Shown here: piece after piece, positions 45,450 through 53,027 of the stretch
Layout: each line of letters begins with the position of its first letter
How positions within the stretch are numbered: the first letter of the stretch is position 1
NCBI RefSeq assembly: GCF_002934325.1
Contig: NZ_PTIV01000005.1
Location: forward strand, 93,498 to 157,497
DNA from: Marinobacter persicus
Lineage (GTDB): Bacteria > Pseudomonadota > Gammaproteobacteria > Pseudomonadales > Oleiphilaceae
Direction: 5' to 3'
Length of the DNA stretch: 64,000 nt
The notes under the pieces: generated by a model
Told to the model about the DNA's origin: nothing
Database searches by the model: none
The model's input: only the letters and a program-made list of their open reading frames with translations
Program-made: the position numbers and the translations under genes

Positions 45450-46007
45450 TCAGGCCAGCCAGTGACTGAAGATCTCCAGAGAAGCCCAGCCCATGCTGCC
45501 GCCAATCAGGGCTCCGGCCATGACATCGGTGGGGTAGTGCAGGCCCAAAACCACCCGGGAGGCAGCCACTGACAATGTGAATGGCAGAATGGCCCAGGCG
45601 AGGGCGGGCGTGATGGCAAACAACATGGTTTGAAAGCAGACGGCGTGCAGGGTGTGACCGGAGGGAAAGCTGTAGCGGTCCAGTGGGGGCGTGGCGCAGT
45701 CGATGGCGGGGAAGGAGATGAAGGGGCGTTCGCGAATCAGTTGGTGTTTCAGGGCTTTGTAGGTCAGGGTGCAGGTCAGGCCGGTGAAGGTCATGAGCAG
45801 GGCGAAGGGTAAACCCCGGTCCGGCTCCAGTATCGGTAGCAGTAAGATCACCGCGTACCAGAACCAGCCGTCGCCCAATCGGCTGGCAAGCCTGAAATAA
45901 CCGCGTATGGGGCGAAACTGCACGCTGCGGTTAATGGCCTGGCAGAGGGCGACTTCCCGCTGGTCGGCCAGGCTAAAGAATCGGGATGCTTTGCTTATCG
46001 GTGGCAT
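45450..46007 (-). CDS. PAP2-family membrane phosphatase
   Basis: 185 residues with about five membrane helices. The three-part PAP2 phosphatase signature is complete: KHQLIRERP, FPSGHTLHA and ASRVVLGLHYPTDV. Substrates in this family include phosphatidate, undecaprenyl diphosphate and lipid A. The start lies inside the end of the glycosyltransferase gene (35-base overlap in a different frame), so the two proteins are probably made together and may act on the same lipid. Confidence 0.9.
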   Translation of the reverse strand: MPPISKASRFFSLADQREVALCQAINRSVQFRPIRGYFRLASRLGDGWFWYAVILLLPILEPDRGLPFALLMTFTGLTCTLTYKALKHQLIRERPFISFPAIDCATPPLDRYSFPSGHTLHAVCFQTMLFAITPALAWAILPFTLSVAASRVVLGLHYPTDVMAGALIGGSMGWASLEIFSHWLA

Positions 46008-47193
46008 TGTACGGGCCTCGTTCCGATTGGTTTAGTACCAGTTGTTCGAAGATCTCGATCTGGTTGGTCCAGGTCAGGTCCAGGGCGTCCAGGCGAGCCC
46101 GGGTGCGTATCTGGTTGAGCTGGGAAGGCTGGTCCATCAGCCTGAGGGCGTGGGTGATGAAGGCTTCATCGTCGCTCAGGGGAGCCTTCATTCCGTTTTC
46201 GTTCTGGCGGATGTGTTCGGCGGCTGCGGCATCGTCAAAGGCAACCACGCCCAGCCCGCTGGCCATGGCTTCGAGCACGACGTTGCCGAAGGTGTCGGTT
46301 TTGCTGGGAAACAGGAACAGGTCGGCCGAGGCGTAGTGTCGGGCCAGGTCGTCGCCCCGCTGGCTGCCACAGAAAATGTAGTCCGGGTGGCGGGCTTCCA
46401 GCTGCTGTCGCAGTGGGCCGTCGCCCACCAGGATGAAGCGCGCCGTGGGGTGCAGGCAACGAATGCGCTCGAAACAGGACACCGCCAGTTTCACGTTCTT
46501 CTCGGCGGCGAGTCGGCCTACATAGACCACGGCCCGATCGGAGTCCGACAGCCCCCAGCTTTGGCGCAAGAGGGAGCATCGTTTGTGCGGGGTGAAAGTC
46601 TGGCAATCCACGCCCCGGCTCCAGAGCCGGGCGTTGTGGATGCCCATGCGCTCAACCGTGGCCTGCATCTTCCGGGTGGGTACCAGGGTCTGGTGTGTGC
46701 GGTTGTGGAACCAGCGGCCATAGCCGCGCAGCAGCCATTCCAGGGCGCCCAGGCCATAGTAGCCCGAGTAGCTGTGAAAGTTGGTGTGAAAGCCCGAGCA
46801 AACGGGAATGCCCAGTCGTTTGGCCGCCTTCACCGCTGCGAGTCCCAGCGGGCCCTGGGTCGCGACATAGATGGATTCCGGCCGGCACTGTTCCCAGAAA
46901 GCGACCAACTGAGCGGACCGGGCCAGGCCGAATTGCAATTCACTGTAACCGGGTATGGGAACGCCGGTCACAACCAGTTCACCGGAACACAGACTGTTTG
47001 CCTGGTAGGGGCGAGGGCCCTTGGGTTCTCCGGGTTGTGCCGGTCGTACCACGGTTATCTGGCGTCCGCGTTGCTTTAACCCCTGGCACAGGTGCTTGAG
47101 CGTATTGGCAACACCATTGATTTCCGGCGGAAAGGTCTCGGAAACAATGCTAATGTGATGGCGCTGAAGATGGCTCATAAGGGGTGTGGTCAC
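45973..47193 (-). CDS. GT4-type glycosyltransferase, possible glycolipid synthase
   Basis: 406 residues, GT-B fold. The N terminus SIVSETFPPEINGVANTL is typical of GT4 enzymes related to MgtA/SqdX-type lipid or mannosyl transferases. VYVGRLAAEKNVKLAVSCF and FPSKTDTFGNVVLEAMASG (donor-binding E-x7-E) mark the C-terminal domain. GTG at 47193 is preferred: AGGA lies six bases upstream, and a promoter inferred from the Pho-box-like array would start RNA near 47220, which argues against the ATG there. The ATG at 47178 is another option. It overlaps the PAP2 gene by 35 bases. Confidence 0.85.
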   Translation of the reverse strand: MTTPLMSHLQRHHISIVSETFPPEINGVANTLKHLCQGLKQRGRQITVVRPAQPGEPKGPRPYQANSLCSGELVVTGVPIPGYSELQFGLARSAQLVAFWEQCRPESIYVATQGPLGLAAVKAAKRLGIPVCSGFHTNFHSYSGYYGLGALEWLLRGYGRWFHNRTHQTLVPTRKMQATVERMGIHNARLWSRGVDCQTFTPHKRCSLLRQSWGLSDSDRAVVYVGRLAAEKNVKLAVSCFERIRCLHPTARFILVGDGPLRQQLEARHPDYIFCGSQRGDDLARHYASADLFLFPSKTDTFGNVVLEAMASGLGVVAFDDAAAAEHIRQNENGMKAPLSDDEAFITHALRLMDQPSQLNQIRTRARLDALDLTWTNQIEIFEQLVLNQSERGPYNATDKQSIPIL

Positions 47194-47226
47194 GATGCTT
47201 CCTGCAGGGTTTCTGGTCATGTTTTG

Positions 47227-47281
47227 ACTCTAGAGCCCCGCCGTGACAGCTATGCGACAGCTTCATGACGTTCCTGTTACA
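47227..47281 (-). promoter_or_regulatory. Putative Pho box and -10 for the glycosyltransferase-PAP2 operon
   Basis: Four units spaced exactly 11 bases apart: GTGACA (47243), GCGACA (47254), ATGACG (47265) and GTTACA (47276). Read on the minus strand they are TGTAAC, CGTCAT, TGTCGC and TGTCAC, matching the PhoB direct-repeat consensus CTGTCAT. Ten bases after the last unit stands TAGAGT (47232 to 47227), a fair -10, with RNA predicted to start near 47220. The spacing equals that at the olsB site. Confidence 0.65.
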
Positions 47282-47330
47282 CCGTTTTTCTGAAATTTAT
47301 CGCCACAATTGATTGCCACAAGGAGATTCC

Positions 47331-48368
47331 ATGCAGACACGCAAACTGGGGAATACTGATATTGATGTGAGCCTGATTGGCCTGGGCACCATGACTTGGG
47401 GCGAGCAGAACAGTGAGCAGGAAGCGTTTGAGCAGCTGGATTATGCCACCGCCCATGGCGTGAACTTTATTGATGCGGCGGAGATGTACCCGGTGCCGCC
47501 CAAGGCCGATACCCAGGGGCTGACCGAGACTTACCTCGGCAACTGGCTGGCCAGTCGGGGCCAGCGCGACAAGCTGGTCATTGCTTCTAAAGTGGCCGGG
47601 CCGGGCAATGGCCTGAGTTATCTGCGCGGCGGTCCGCGCCTGACCCGCGAGCATATTCGCCAGGCCTGTGAAGACAGCCTCAAGAGGCTGCAGACCGATT
47701 ACCTGGACCTGTACCAGGTGCATTGGCCGGATCGCAGTACCAATTTCTTTGGCAAACTGGGTTACCAACGCACCGCCAATGAGCAATTCACCCCGATTGA
47801 GGAAACCCTCGGTGCCCTTCACGAGTTGGTTCAGGAAGGCAAGATTCGCCATATCGGCCTGTCCAACGAGACACCGTGGGGCACCATGGAGTACCTGCGC
47901 CTGGCCCGGGAGAACAACTGGCCGCGTGTGGTGTCTATCCAGAACCCCTACAACCTGTTGAATCGGTCCTTCGAAATGGGGTTGGCCGAATTTGCCCACC
48001 GCGAGGCCACTGGCCTGTTGGCCTATTCTCCGCTGGCGTTCGGCATGCTTACCGGCAAGTACCTGGGTGGCAAATGGCCGGAAAAGGCACGGCTGACCCT
48101 GTACGAGCGCTTCAGCCGCTATACCAGCGAGCACGCCCAGGACGCCACCAGCGCCTATGTGGACCTGGCGCACCAGCACGGCTTGAGCCCGGCACAGCTG
48201 GCGCTGGCCTGGGTGAACAGCCGGGAGTTTGTGACCAGCAATATCATCGGTGCCACCACCATGGAACAGCTGCGGGAGAACATGGGTTCCGTTGGGGTGA
48301 CATTGAGCCAGGACCTGGTGGAGGCCATTGAAGCGATTCATGCGGAGTTTACCTACCCCTGCCCCTGA
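47331..48368 (+). CDS. Aldo/keto reductase, Tas-like
   Basis: 345 residues, TIM barrel. IGLGTMTWGEQNSEQEA opens the protein. NFIDAAEMYP holds the catalytic Asp/Tyr region, SLKRLQTDYLDLYQVHWPD the catalytic Lys/His part, and SNIIGATTMEQLRENM the NADP-binding end. The length and the NTDIDVSLIGLGTM start point to the Tas subgroup. ATG 47331 is chosen because AAGGAGA sits a few bases upstream; an upstream TTG at 47313 has no support. The physiological substrate is unknown. It is divergent from the glycosyltransferase. Confidence 0.9.
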   Translation: MQTRKLGNTDIDVSLIGLGTMTWGEQNSEQEAFEQLDYATAHGVNFIDAAEMYPVPPKADTQGLTETYLGNWLASRGQRDKLVIASKVAGPGNGLSYLRGGPRLTREHIRQACEDSLKRLQTDYLDLYQVHWPDRSTNFFGKLGYQRTANEQFTPIEETLGALHELVQEGKIRHIGLSNETPWGTMEYLRLARENNWPRVVSIQNPYNLLNRSFEMGLAEFAHREATGLLAYSPLAFGMLTGKYLGGKWPEKARLTLYERFSRYTSEHAQDATSAYVDLAHQHGLSPAQLALAWVNSREFVTSNIIGATTMEQLRENMGSVGVTLSQDLVEAIEAIHAEFTYPCP

Positions 48369-48379
48369 TGCTGACCAGA

Positions 48380-48401
48380 CCGGCCATGGTAGAATGGCCG
48401 G
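48380..48401 (+). terminator. Hairpin between the aldo/keto reductase and slyD genes
   Basis: CCGGCCAT / ATGGCCGG is an 8-bp perfect stem with a six-base loop followed by CTTTC. It may terminate the reductase transcript. The loop also contains TGGTAGAAT, which resembles an extended -10 and could instead start slyD. Confidence 0.5.
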
Positions 48402-48442
48402 CTTTCAATGACCGCAACGAATGACAGGACCCGGAATCGCTG

Positions 48443-48919
48443 ATGCAAGCTGATACTGAGCAATCAACGCCGCAAGTTTATACCGTTCACTACGTTCTCA
48501 AGAACAAGATTGGCGAGCTGGTGGATACCTCCGAAGGCAGCGAGCCGCTGCACTTCCTGTACGGCACCCCGGAAATCATCGAGGGCATCCAGAGGGCGGT
48601 AAAAGATCGCAACGTGGGTGATTGCCTCGAGGTGACCATTCCACCGGAGATGGCCTACGGCGAATACCGTGAAGAGCTGGTGCGCAAGGTGCCCAAATCG
48701 CTGTTCGAGGGCGTGGAAAAGCTGGAAGTGGGTATGAAATTCCAGACCAACTCCGGCGATGAAACCCAGGTGGTGCAGGTAGTGGGCATCGACGGCAACC
48801 TGATTCGTGTGGATGCCAACCACCCACTGGCTGGTTTTACCCTGTATTTTGATCTGGAAATTGTGGGTCGCCGGGACGCCACTGAAGACGAAATCACCCA
48901 GGGCCGGCCATTGTTCTGA
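48443..48919 (+). CDS. slyD: SlyD-like FKBP-type peptidyl-prolyl isomerase
   Basis: 158 residues. The FKBP domain is interrupted by the chaperone 'insert-in-flap' domain, as in SlyD (IPPEMAYGEYREELVRKVPK, then MKFQTNSGDETQVVQVVG, then NHPLAGFTLYFDLEIVGRR). The protein stops at ITQGRPLF and lacks the His/Cys-rich metal-binding tail of E. coli SlyD, so a nickel role is doubtful; it may equally be called FkpB/SlpA-like. Its end overlaps the olsA-like gene on the other strand by 26 bases. Confidence 0.88.
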   Translation: MQADTEQSTPQVYTVHYVLKNKIGELVDTSEGSEPLHFLYGTPEIIEGIQRAVKDRNVGDCLEVTIPPEMAYGEYREELVRKVPKSLFEGVEKLEVGMKFQTNSGDETQVVQVVGIDGNLIRVDANHPLAGFTLYFDLEIVGRRDATEDEITQGRPLF

Positions 48920-49718
48920 TTCCGCTTTGGGGTGACGTGTCGAGTTGCCCCGAGTGAATAGCGGCCAACCCTGAATCGAGGGTCTGGTGCAGCTTTGACG
49001 CCAACGCCTTGGTGGACTCGGCGCTGCCCGCTGCCACCGGAGCATGGAAAAGCACTTCGACATGAGTTGGTGGTTGTTTGAGCAGTCGTATCAGGTGCCC
49101 CAGGAAGTCGTCGTCACCAACGAACGGAGCTAGATCATCCGGGCGACCCTGGCGTCGATAGCCGATAGAGACTGGCTGGATCAAGGCGTTGGCATCGCTG
49201 GCGGCGCCCAGCAGTCGGCCATGGATGGGCAAGACACTCCGGCCGGAACTGGTGGTGCCTTCGGGAAAGATCATGACCGGTTCCGCCCGCTGCAGCACGC
49301 CCGCTATTTCGCGCCGGATGCCGCCGGAACGACCACTCCCCCGGTTGATGAACAGGGTCCCCCCCTGTCTGGCGAGCCAGCCTATGAGGGGCCAGCGGCC
49401 AACCTCGGCTTTCGATAGAAAGCGGGTTGGCATCACGCTGCCCAGTGCCGGAATATCCACCCAACTGATGTGATTGGCCACCATTAGCACTCGCCCACCG
49501 CTTGGCGGCTGTCCATGAACCCGAATCTGCCAGCCCAGGCAGTGACACATCAGTCGAAAACACCGGCTGGCCCATCGGGGCCGATCCACCGGTTGCTGCC
49601 GGACACCGCTGATGATGCCAATTGCTACTGCGGCCAGGCTGGTGGTCAGCAGTACCAGCATGAACGCCGCGAGTCGCCATGGGAGTCTGATCCAGACCAA
49701 GGGTCGCCTCCCGCTCAC
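48894..49718 (-). CDS. olsA: OlsA-like lysophospholipid/lyso-ornithine-lipid O-acyltransferase
   Basis: 274 residues from the GTG at 49718, whose last two bases are in the upstream gene's TGA. An N-terminal membrane anchor (LPWRLAAFMLVLLTTSLAAV) precedes the PlsC domain with the HX4D motif in VANHISWVDIP, the substrate motif FINRGSGRSGG, and FPEGTTSSG. PlsC enzymes acylate lysophosphatidate; the coupling to an OlsB-like gene suggests it completes ornithine lipid. A longer frame opens upstream but runs through olsB. The symbol is by context. Confidence 0.8.
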   Translation of the reverse strand: MSGRRPLVWIRLPWRLAAFMLVLLTTSLAAVAIGIISGVRQQPVDRPRWASRCFRLMCHCLGWQIRVHGQPPSGGRVLMVANHISWVDIPALGSVMPTRFLSKAEVGRWPLIGWLARQGGTLFINRGSGRSGGIRREIAGVLQRAEPVMIFPEGTTSSGRSVLPIHGRLLGAASDANALIQPVSIGYRRQGRPDDLAPFVGDDDFLGHLIRLLKQPPTHVEVLFHAPVAAGSAESTKALASKLHQTLDSGLAAIHSGQLDTSPQSGIRTMAGPG

Positions 49719-50476
49719 TGCTTCTCTTTTAGAAAGTGGCGGCTGTAGCGGCCGGCCATGAGGCTGACATCCAGCAGCACCAGCATGTCGGCACAACGGA
49801 ATTCGGGGTCCCAGCAGGGTTCACCGCAGACCTTTGCCCCCAGGCGCATGTAAGCGCGGATCAGAGGTGGGATTTCTTCCCGACGTTGGTGATCAGGGAA
49901 GGCCAGGTGGGGCAGGGCGCGCCGGGGTATAACCCGGCAATCCGGGCCGGTCAGGTGGTCGCGCTGGAGGGACTGGGCAATGCGCCAGGCCCGGGAGCCG
50001 CCGTCAGCCATCGATATGCTGGCACAGCCAATCAGGTAGTCCACCTTGCGATCCAGCAGCCAGGAGGCAAGTTCGGTCCACAGCAGGCTGATGGTGCCGC
50101 CGTTACGGTAGTCCGGGTGTACGCAAGTGCGGCCAAGCTCGGCCATGGTGCCCGGCAGTCGGGTCAGGGCGCCCAAATCGAACTCCTCGGCCGAATAGAA
50201 ACCATCAATGGTTTCGGCGGCGCTCTGGTGAAGGATGCGGGAGGTGGCCACCAATTCGCCGGTATCGACATCGGTCACCAGCAGATGGTCACAGGCCAGG
50301 TCAAAACGGTCAGCGTCGATGCCTGGCGTTTCGGCCCCCAGATCACTGCCATACTCTTCAGAGAAGACCCGGTAACGCAGACGTTGTGCTGCTTCAAGCT
50401 CTGCCGGGCTCTGGGCAAGCCCGGTTTTGAGATTGCGTCCCGGCCGTGATTGCCGTTGTACGGATTGTGCGGTCAT
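49715..50476 (-). CDS. olsB: OlsB-like N-acyltransferase (ornithine lipid synthesis, GNAT fold)
   Basis: 253 residues. AQRLRYRVFSEEYGSDLG and MAELGRTCVHPDYRNGGTIS are the two most typical blocks of the OlsB/GNAT family, which transfers a 3-hydroxyacyl group from ACP to ornithine. The ATG at 50476 is preferred to the one at 50506 because GAGG lies seven bases upstream and because the predicted RNA start is near 50503. It precedes and overlaps the PlsC-type gene, the olsBA order. Phosphate-starved bacteria use ornithine lipid to replace phospholipid. Confidence 0.8.
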   Translation of the reverse strand: MTAQSVQRQSRPGRNLKTGLAQSPAELEAAQRLRYRVFSEEYGSDLGAETPGIDADRFDLACDHLLVTDVDTGELVATSRILHQSAAETIDGFYSAEEFDLGALTRLPGTMAELGRTCVHPDYRNGGTISLLWTELASWLLDRKVDYLIGCASISMADGGSRAWRIAQSLQRDHLTGPDCRVIPRRALPHLAFPDHQRREEIPPLIRAYMRLGAKVCGEPCWDPEFRCADMLVLLDVSLMAGRYSRHFLKEKQ

Positions 50477-50509
50477 GACATAGCCTCTGTGTTCACCTGT
50501 TTGCATTTG

Positions 50510-50576
50510 AGGCTATGAAGTCGGTGTGACAGGCGGGTGACCTACTCGTGACTTGTCTGTGACAAGGCAGTGCGAC
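50510..50576 (-). promoter_or_regulatory. Putative Pho box array and -10 for olsBA
   Basis: GTGAC occurs at 50526, 50537, 50548 and 50559, with a variant GTGCGAC at 50570: five units exactly 11 bases apart. On the minus strand each reads GTCAC, as in PhoB half sites (TTGTCAC, AAGTCAC, AGGTCAC, CTGTCAC). Ten bases after the last unit comes TAGCCT (50515 to 50510), a TAnnnT-type -10. A further GTGAC at 50585 is out of phase. Binding by the divergently encoded OmpR-family regulator is the alternative. Confidence 0.7.
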
Positions 50577-50610
50577 ATTGATCGGTGACAGGCTGTAACC
50601 CGATGGTGGT

Positions 50611-50665
50611 TACATGTATATTTCTGAATAGCATGTATAATTGCTGTAACTAAAAGTTATGTGTA
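50611..50665 (+). promoter_or_regulatory. Promoter region of the RstA-like regulator
   Basis: TATAAT at 50636-50641 is a perfect -10; no strong -35 is seen. CATGTATA occurs twice (50613 and 50632), and GTAAC-N5-GTTAT forms an imperfect inverted repeat near 50645-50659. The TACATGTA stretch resembles part of the RstA consensus, so self-regulation is possible. Confidence 0.4.
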
Positions 50666-50705
50666 CCTTTGGGTAAAACCCGCAACCGGATTACAAGAAT
50701 TCAAT

Positions 50706-51443
50706 ATGGACGGCATGGAACAGACAAACGAGAGTTGGCGGATTCTGATTGTCGAGGACGACGAGCGTCTGGCGGAGCTGACCCGGGAATACCTGGAAAG
50801 CAACGGCTTGGTGGTGTCACTGGAGAGCAATGGCGCGGCCGCCGTGGACCGCATCTGTAACGAACAGCCGGACCTGGTTGTGCTGGATCTCATGCTGCCT
50901 GGCGAGGATGGCCTTTCAATCTGTCGCCGCGTACGCCCATTCTATTCCGGCCCCATTATTATGCTTACCGCCCGTACCGACGATCTGGATCAGGTCCTGG
51001 GCCTGGAAATGGGTGCCGATGATTACGTTGGCAAGCCGGTTCAGCCGCGCGTCTTGCTGGCGCGGGTCCGTGCCCTGCTTCGTCGTATTGAAAGCCCGTC
51101 CCGGTCCATGCCGGCGGGGCAGGAAAGCGATGAGCCGGTCCGGTTGCAGTTCAATGACCTGGTCGTGGACCGGACCATGCGTGAGGCCTGGCTTGGGGAT
51201 GAAAGCATTGACCTGACCAGTGCCGAATTCGATTTGCTCTGGCTGCTGGCCAACAACGCCGGCCGGGTACTCAGCCGCGAAGAAATCTTTACCGCTTTGC
51301 GTGGTATTCAGTACGACGGTCAGGATCGGTCGATTGATGTCCGGGTGTCCCGGATTCGTCCGAAAATCGGCGATGATCCCATCCATCCACGCCGTATCAA
51401 AACGGTCCGCAGCAAGGGATACCTGTTCGTCAAGGAGCCTTGA
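50706..51443 (+). CDS. OmpR-family response regulator, RstA-like
   Basis: 245 residues. The receiver domain has IVEDDERLAELTREYL and phosphoacceptor Asp61 in LVVLDLMLPGEDG. The C-terminal winged helix ends with RSIDVRVSRIRPKIGDD and RIKTVRSKGYLF. The sequence most resembles RstA among E. coli regulators. ATG 50706 is chosen because the shorter N terminus (MDGMEQTNESW) fits; the ATG at 50715 is possible. It is divergent from olsBA and followed 24 bases later by its kinase. Confidence 0.88.
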   Translation: MDGMEQTNESWRILIVEDDERLAELTREYLESNGLVVSLESNGAAAVDRICNEQPDLVVLDLMLPGEDGLSICRRVRPFYSGPIIMLTARTDDLDQVLGLEMGADDYVGKPVQPRVLLARVRALLRRIESPSRSMPAGQESDEPVRLQFNDLVVDRTMREAWLGDESIDLTSAEFDLLWLLANNAGRVLSREEIFTALRGIQYDGQDRSIDVRVSRIRPKIGDDPIHPRRIKTVRSKGYLFVKEP

Positions 51444-51467
51444 CTGCTTCCCTGAGGCTGGAAGCCC

Positions 51468-53021
51468 ATGTCTGTGACGCTTTTCCTCAAGCTCTATGCC
51501 CGCCTTGCCGCCGTTGCAGTGGCAGTGATCGTTGTCTGTGTGCTGCTGTTTTCACTGATGAACCCCATCCGGAAACAGATCTGGCTAGAAACCACCGCCG
51601 AGCCACTGATGCAGTGGCTGGCCACGGTGCCGGATGCCGCGTCCCAATATCATTGGATGTCGCCCCTGTTTGATTTGGAGGTGGGCAATCCCGGCAGCTT
51701 CGAACTCTCTGCGGTCAATGCTGAACGCCTGATGTACGGCCAGGTGGTGGCCGAGAAAGTGGACGCCGGGTACCGGTTTTACGTTCTGGCCCATGATGGC
51801 CAGGTTAATCGCCTCGCCCTTGAAGACCCATACTCGGAACTTGCCCGCGCCACGGCACTCATCGCCCGCTGGCACCTGGAAACCGCGAACGGAAAGCAAC
51901 GCGTTGCCATGGGGCTGCAGTTGGGCGAATCCCTGGGCGTCAACATCGCGCCGGTTCAGGATGCTTCGCAATTGCCGGACCAATCCGTCCTCGATGGGCT
52001 GAGTCGCCATGGGTTGGTGTCGTTTAACGGAGCGGATGGGAACCTGAGGGTTTTGTTCCAGCTATCCACGGGAGATCTGTGGGCTCTGGATATGGCATCA
52101 CGGTTTAATCCCTGGAGTTGGACGGTCATCGCCCTGTTTGTACTTTTCCTCGGCGGTGTGCTGGCGTTGGCGCTGTTCCTGGGGCTCCGGTTTATGGACG
52201 GGCAGATGCGTAAGGTGGAATCCGTGGCCGTGCGCATGGCCCGGGGTGAAATGGGCGCCCGGGTCGAGGCGGGAGAGGGAACGGTGGTCTCCCGACTGGC
52301 CGCTTCTTTCAACAGTATGGCCGAGCAGATCCAGCGGCTGGTGGAAGTGCAGCGGGAAATGATCCATGCCGTTTCCCATGAATTGCGTACGCCGGTGGCC
52401 CGCATTCGCTTTGGGGTGCAGATGATCGAGTCGGCCAACAGCCCCGAGACGCTGCATAAGCAGCTGCAGGGGATTGATGGCGATATCCAGGAGCTGGATG
52501 AGCTGATTGATGAAATCCTTACCTATGCCCGTCTGGAGCAGGGAGGGCCGGCATTCACACTGCGTCAGTCTTCGGTGCCGGAGATTGTGCAGCAGGTGGT
52601 GGATGAGCAGGCCATGATCCATGACAGCATCGACATCCGGTGTCAGATAGACGAATCATCCCAGCATTACGCCATGGCGGACATTGAACCGCGTTATATC
52701 CATCGGGCGATCCAGAATCTGGTGGGTAATGCGGCTCGCCACGCCAGGGGTAAGGTGCTGGTGACCTGCCAGCTGGACGAAAATAACTGCCGGGTTGATG
52801 TGGAAGACGACGGCGCAGGCATTCCGGAAGATCACTGGGAGAAGGTTTTCAGTGCCTTTGCCCGGCTGGACGACAGCCGAACCCGAACCTCCGGCGGCTA
52901 CGGCCTGGGGCTTTCCATCGTACGGCGTATTCTCTACTGGCACGGCGGCCAGGCATTTGTCGGGCGTAGCGATGAACTGGGCGGTGCCCGTTTCAGCCTG
53001 GTTTGGCCGCGGGTCCAGTGA
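51468..53021 (+). CDS. Sensor histidine kinase, RstB-like
   Basis: 517 residues. An N-terminal membrane helix (residues 7-32), a periplasmic sensor of ~190 residues, a second membrane helix (about 225-245; FVLFLGGVLALALFLGL), HAMP, and the kinase core. His is in MIHAVSHELRTPVARIRFG, the N box in IHRAIQNLVGNAARHA, and the G boxes in VEDDGAGIPEDHWEKVF and SGGYGLGLSIVRRI. The ligand is unknown. Its stop lies six bases from the convergent ABC ATPase stop. Confidence 0.88.
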   Translation: MSVTLFLKLYARLAAVAVAVIVVCVLLFSLMNPIRKQIWLETTAEPLMQWLATVPDAASQYHWMSPLFDLEVGNPGSFELSAVNAERLMYGQVVAEKVDAGYRFYVLAHDGQVNRLALEDPYSELARATALIARWHLETANGKQRVAMGLQLGESLGVNIAPVQDASQLPDQSVLDGLSRHGLVSFNGADGNLRVLFQLSTGDLWALDMASRFNPWSWTVIALFVLFLGGVLALALFLGLRFMDGQMRKVESVAVRMARGEMGARVEAGEGTVVSRLAASFNSMAEQIQRLVEVQREMIHAVSHELRTPVARIRFGVQMIESANSPETLHKQLQGIDGDIQELDELIDEILTYARLEQGGPAFTLRQSSVPEIVQQVVDEQAMIHDSIDIRCQIDESSQHYAMADIEPRYIHRAIQNLVGNAARHARGKVLVTCQLDENNCRVDVEDDGAGIPEDHWEKVFSAFARLDDSRTRTSGGYGLGLSIVRRILYWHGGQAFVGRSDELGGARFSLVWPRVQ

Positions 53022-53027
53022 GTTGGG

